The translations under genes were made by a program, and so were the position numbers. Shown piece after piece: positions 61,189 through 64,000 of a stretch of DNA of 64,000 nucleotides. The notes beneath the pieces were generated by a model, which worked only from the letters and a program-made list of their open reading frames with translations, was not told the origin of the DNA and searched no databases. Positions within the stretch are counted from its first letter, which is position 1. Each line of letters starts with the position of its first letter. This DNA is from JAXLWB01 sp046328715. GTDB lineage: Bacteria; Chloroflexota; Anaerolineae; Caldilineales; Caldilineaceae. The DNA lies in the NCBI GenBank assembly GCA_046328715.1, contig JAXLWB010000041.1:1-64000 (forward strand), written 5' to 3'.

Positions 61189-61284
61189 GGGTTAATGGTG
61201 AATGATTAATTGTTAACGGGTGCTCGTTGTGTAACTTCATCACTTGACGTTAACCATTAATCGTTACCCATTACCCATTAACCA
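61189..61284. repeat. Palindrome of TTAATGG-type units between actCD and actE
   Basis: The left arm (about 61189-61218) has units GTTAATGGT, GAATGATTAA, TTGTTAACG; the right arm (about 61248-61284) has their complements CGTTAACC, ATTAATCG, TTACCC, ATTACCC, ATTAACC. The stem is imperfect, with a loop of about 30 bases. It fills the gap between the two genes. Confidence 0.75.
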
Positions 61285-61288
61285 TTGA

Positions 61289-63235
61289 TTATTTTGCCAC
61301 TGCCACGACTTCGGTTGGTTGCAACGATTCGAGAAATGCGCGGGTTTGGATCACATCAAACTTTGGATCATTGGCCTCGACACAGAGGAAGAAACGATCC
61401 TGCGATGCTAGCTTAAAGCCTGGCGCATTAAAGACTGAATGATACGGTTGCGGCAAACCATTGCGCAACAACATCCCCAAGACCCCAGTGCCGGCAGCAA
61501 AGAGAATGGTCATCTCAAAAGTGACGATGATAAAGGAAGGCCAGCTATTCAACGGTCGTCCACCAATGTTCCAGGGATAATCGATTACAGCTGCGTAATA
61601 TTGCAGAAAGAAGCCAAACAACGCGCCTGCAATGCCACCTAGCAAAACCAGGAAGGGCAACTTCGATTTGCGTAAGCCAATCGCCTCGGGCAGCGCCTCG
61701 ATTGGGAAAGGGCTGTACGCCGAAATTCTGCGATAGCCAGCCCCATAGGTAGTACGTGCTTTGCTCAAAAACTCCTCGGGATCGTTAAATTCTGCCATCA
61801 AGCCATAAAGTGGCCCCGTCGGTTGAAGTTGCACAGGTTGTGAAACTGGTCGTGCAGCCGGTGTCTCACCCCTCACCCCTCCTTCCTCCCCCTCATGCTT
61901 CTTCGTCTCTGCCAGCAGATGACGCATCTCAAAGATCGAAATCATGGGCAGCACACGAATAAAGATAAAGATTAAGGTGAGAAAGAGACCGATGGTACCG
62001 ACAAAAATCCCCCAGTCCCAGCGTGTGCCAGCGTAACTTCCCCAGGAGGAAGGCAGAAAATCACGATGCAGGCTCACCACGATGATGACGTAGCGTTCCA
62101 GCCACATGCCGACATTGACGATGATCGCTACAAAGAAGAGGATGAGCGGATTGGAACGTACTTTTTGAAACCAAAGTGCCTGCGGTGTGATCACATTACA
62201 GGCCATCAAAGCGGCAAAGGCCCACCAATACGGGCCAAACGAGCGATTAAAGAGCCAGAAGCGCTCAGCAGGATTGCCCGAGTACCAGGCGGTAAAGGCT
62301 TCGGTCAAATAGCCGTAGCTGACAAAGAGGCCGGTTGCCAACATCACTTTAGCCATGTTGTCGAGATGTTTGGCCGTGATGAAATCTTCAAAGTGGTAGA
62401 TCTTGCGCAGCGGGATGAGTAAGGTCATCACCATTGCAAAACCAGAGAAGATAGCACCACCGACAAAGTAAGGCGGAAAGACAGTCGAATGCCAGCCAGG
62501 GATAACACCCACCGCAAAGTCAAAGCTCACCACCGAGTGAACCGAAACAACCAGCGGGGTAGCCAATGCAGCGAGCAGAAGATAAGCGGCATCATAGCGT
62601 TGCCAATGGTTGGCCGCGCCGCGCCAGCCCAACGATAAAATGCCGTAGAAATAGCGGGCAAAGCGATTTTCGGCTCGGTCACGCATGGCGGCCAGGTCGG
62701 GGATCAAACCGACAAACCAGAACATCAGCGAAACCGCTGCATAGGTGCTGATGGCGAAGGCATCCCACACCAGCGGGCTGCGGAACTGCGGCCAGAGGTC
62801 AAAGGTGTTGGGATAGGGAAAGAGCCAGTAGACCAACCAGGGGCGACCAACATGCAACACAGGAAAGAGCAGGGCGCAGGAGACCGCAAAAAGCGTCATC
62901 GCCTCGGCAAAGCGGTTGATCGAGGTGCGCCACTCCTGGCGGAAGAGAAAAAGGATGGCCGAGATCAAGGTGCCCGCATGGCCGATACCGATCCACCAGA
63001 CCAGATTAGTGATGTCGAAGCCCCAGCCCACCGGCTGATTGATACCCCAAATACCGACGCCGTAGAGGAAAAGGTTGCCCACCGCATAGAGGAAGAGCAT
63101 CAGCAAGGCAAAGCCAATGGCAAAGCCCACAAACCAGGATTTAGGCGTCATCCTGGTGAGGACGATACCGGATATCTTTTCCGTGATCGAGCGGAAACTA
63201 TGCCCCGGCCCGATAAGTTGTCCTGTTGTTTGCAT
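61289..63235 (-). CDS. actC-actD: Fused Alternative Complex III subunits ActC-ActD
   Basis: About 648 residues in one frame. Residues about 1-455 are ActC, an NrfD/PsrC-like quinol-binding membrane protein with about ten helices (WWIGIGHAGTLISAILFLFRQ; FPVLHVGRPWLVYWLFPYP; VHSVVSFDFAVGVIPGWHST). A charged linker (KKHEGEEGGVRGETPAARPV) leads to ActD (about 485-648; DUF3341): LYGLMAEFNDPEEFLSKART, YSPFPIEALPEAIGL, two membrane helices (LPFLVLLGGIAGALFGFFLQ; PSFIIVTFEMTILFAAGTGV) and the C-terminal DRFFLCVEANDPKFD. The subunits are usually separate genes, for example in Chloroflexus. No stop or shift is visible at the join. ATG at 63235 begins the recognisable protein. It is preceded by actB and followed by actE. 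Confidence 0.93.
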   Translation of the reverse strand: MQTTGQLIGPGHSFRSITEKISGIVLTRMTPKSWFVGFAIGFALLMLFLYAVGNLFLYGVGIWGINQPVGWGFDITNLVWWIGIGHAGTLISAILFLFRQEWRTSINRFAEAMTLFAVSCALLFPVLHVGRPWLVYWLFPYPNTFDLWPQFRSPLVWDAFAISTYAAVSLMFWFVGLIPDLAAMRDRAENRFARYFYGILSLGWRGAANHWQRYDAAYLLLAALATPLVVSVHSVVSFDFAVGVIPGWHSTVFPPYFVGGAIFSGFAMVMTLLIPLRKIYHFEDFITAKHLDNMAKVMLATGLFVSYGYLTEAFTAWYSGNPAERFWLFNRSFGPYWWAFAALMACNVITPQALWFQKVRSNPLILFFVAIIVNVGMWLERYVIIVVSLHRDFLPSSWGSYAGTRWDWGIFVGTIGLFLTLIFIFIRVLPMISIFEMRHLLAETKKHEGEEGGVRGETPAARPVSQPVQLQPTGPLYGLMAEFNDPEEFLSKARTTYGAGYRRISAYSPFPIEALPEAIGLRKSKLPFLVLLGGIAGALFGFFLQYYAAVIDYPWNIGGRPLNSWPSFIIVTFEMTILFAAGTGVLGMLLRNGLPQPYHSVFNAPGFKLASQDRFFLCVEANDPKFDVIQTRAFLESLQPTEVVAVAK

Positions 63236-63260
63236 TGTTTCTTCGTCCCTCTTTATCGAA

Positions 63261-63335
63261 GGACAAGATGACAAGATGACAGGATGACAAGGTGAACTCT
63301 AGACGCACCTGTCATCCTGTCATCTCTTCATCTTG

Positions 63336-63340
<5 letters not shown>
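63261..63340. repeat. Octamer-based palindrome between actB and actCD
   Basis: The left arm (63261-63294) is a run of 8-base units GACAAGAT, GACAAGAT, GACAGGAT, GACAAGGT; the right arm (63306-63340) is the complement with a few changes (CACCTGTCATCC to CATCTTGTCACC). The loop is 11 bases. The right arm overlaps the actB stop codon, and the whole lies within the operon. Confidence 0.85.

Positions 63341-64000
<660 letters not shown>

Overview
This window looks like a chromosomal piece of an aerobic member of the Chloroflexota (green non-sulfur bacteria and relatives, perhaps Caldilineae, Anaerolineae or Herpetosiphon-like). The phylum assignment is an inference. It rests on a complete downstream half of an Alternative Complex III operon (actB, a fused actC-actD, actE, actF), on secreted proteins with Thr/Pro linkers (PTPTP type), on a secreted subtilase with tandem repeats and a C-terminal LFLPLVVR tail, and on moderate GC. 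Gene density is ordinary. I saw no rRNA, tRNA, CRISPR array or prophage.

Layout. 1-390 is the N-terminus of a secreted GEVED-type protein (minus strand, runs off the edge). 878-3766 is a pair of exported proteins of unknown function. 3794-7667 is a cytochrome c maturation operon on the minus strand (ccmH, a TlpA/CcmG thioredoxin, ccmF, a CcmI-like protein). 7848-15182 holds signalling and envelope genes: a receiver-cyclase, a GAF protein, an L,D-transpeptidase, xylulokinase and a histidine kinase. rmlB follows, then an efflux adaptor with an FtsX-like permease, then rimO. 23086-29948 is a copper locus: a Met-rich DUF305 lipoprotein, a CopB-type P1B ATPase cut in two by an IS4-family element, and an OmpR/histidine-kinase pair whose sensor domain is also Met-rich. 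30054-35789 carries a phosphoesterase, a fatty acid desaturase, secA and a small heat-shock protein. 36613-40176 is a large modular subtilase. 40439-42961 is a second two-component pair. 43147-55857 is a nucleotide-sugar and glycan region (Rmd-like, Gmd, DUF4062 protein, methyltransferase, GT-C glycosyltransferase, GT2, GalE-like epimerase, truncated GT4), with a CBM48 protein and leuS in between. 56175-64000 is respiratory: a cytochrome c lipoprotein facing the Alternative Complex III operon, which ends in a three-module cytochrome c protein.

How the parts fit. The ccm genes supply heme attachment for the c-type cytochromes of the Alternative Complex III cluster (ActE, the triheme protein, ActA outside the window). 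Gmd plus the Rmd-like reductase would make GDP-D-rhamnose, RmlB starts dTDP-rhamnose, and the glycosyltransferases would use such sugars. The copper locus appears disabled at its ATPase, but excision of the insertion would restore it exactly.

Most unusual points: the actC-actD fusion; the three near-identical cytochrome modules at the end of that operon; the insertion in copB with a clean target duplication; a set of intergenic palindromes built from degenerate short tandem units, two of them inside the Alternative Complex III operon and a related octamer array inserted in-frame into a glycosyltransferase; a composite palindromic element with terminal inverted repeats in the leuS leader; a DUF4062 protein tightly linked to gmd; and two glycosyltransferase genes that look leaderless.
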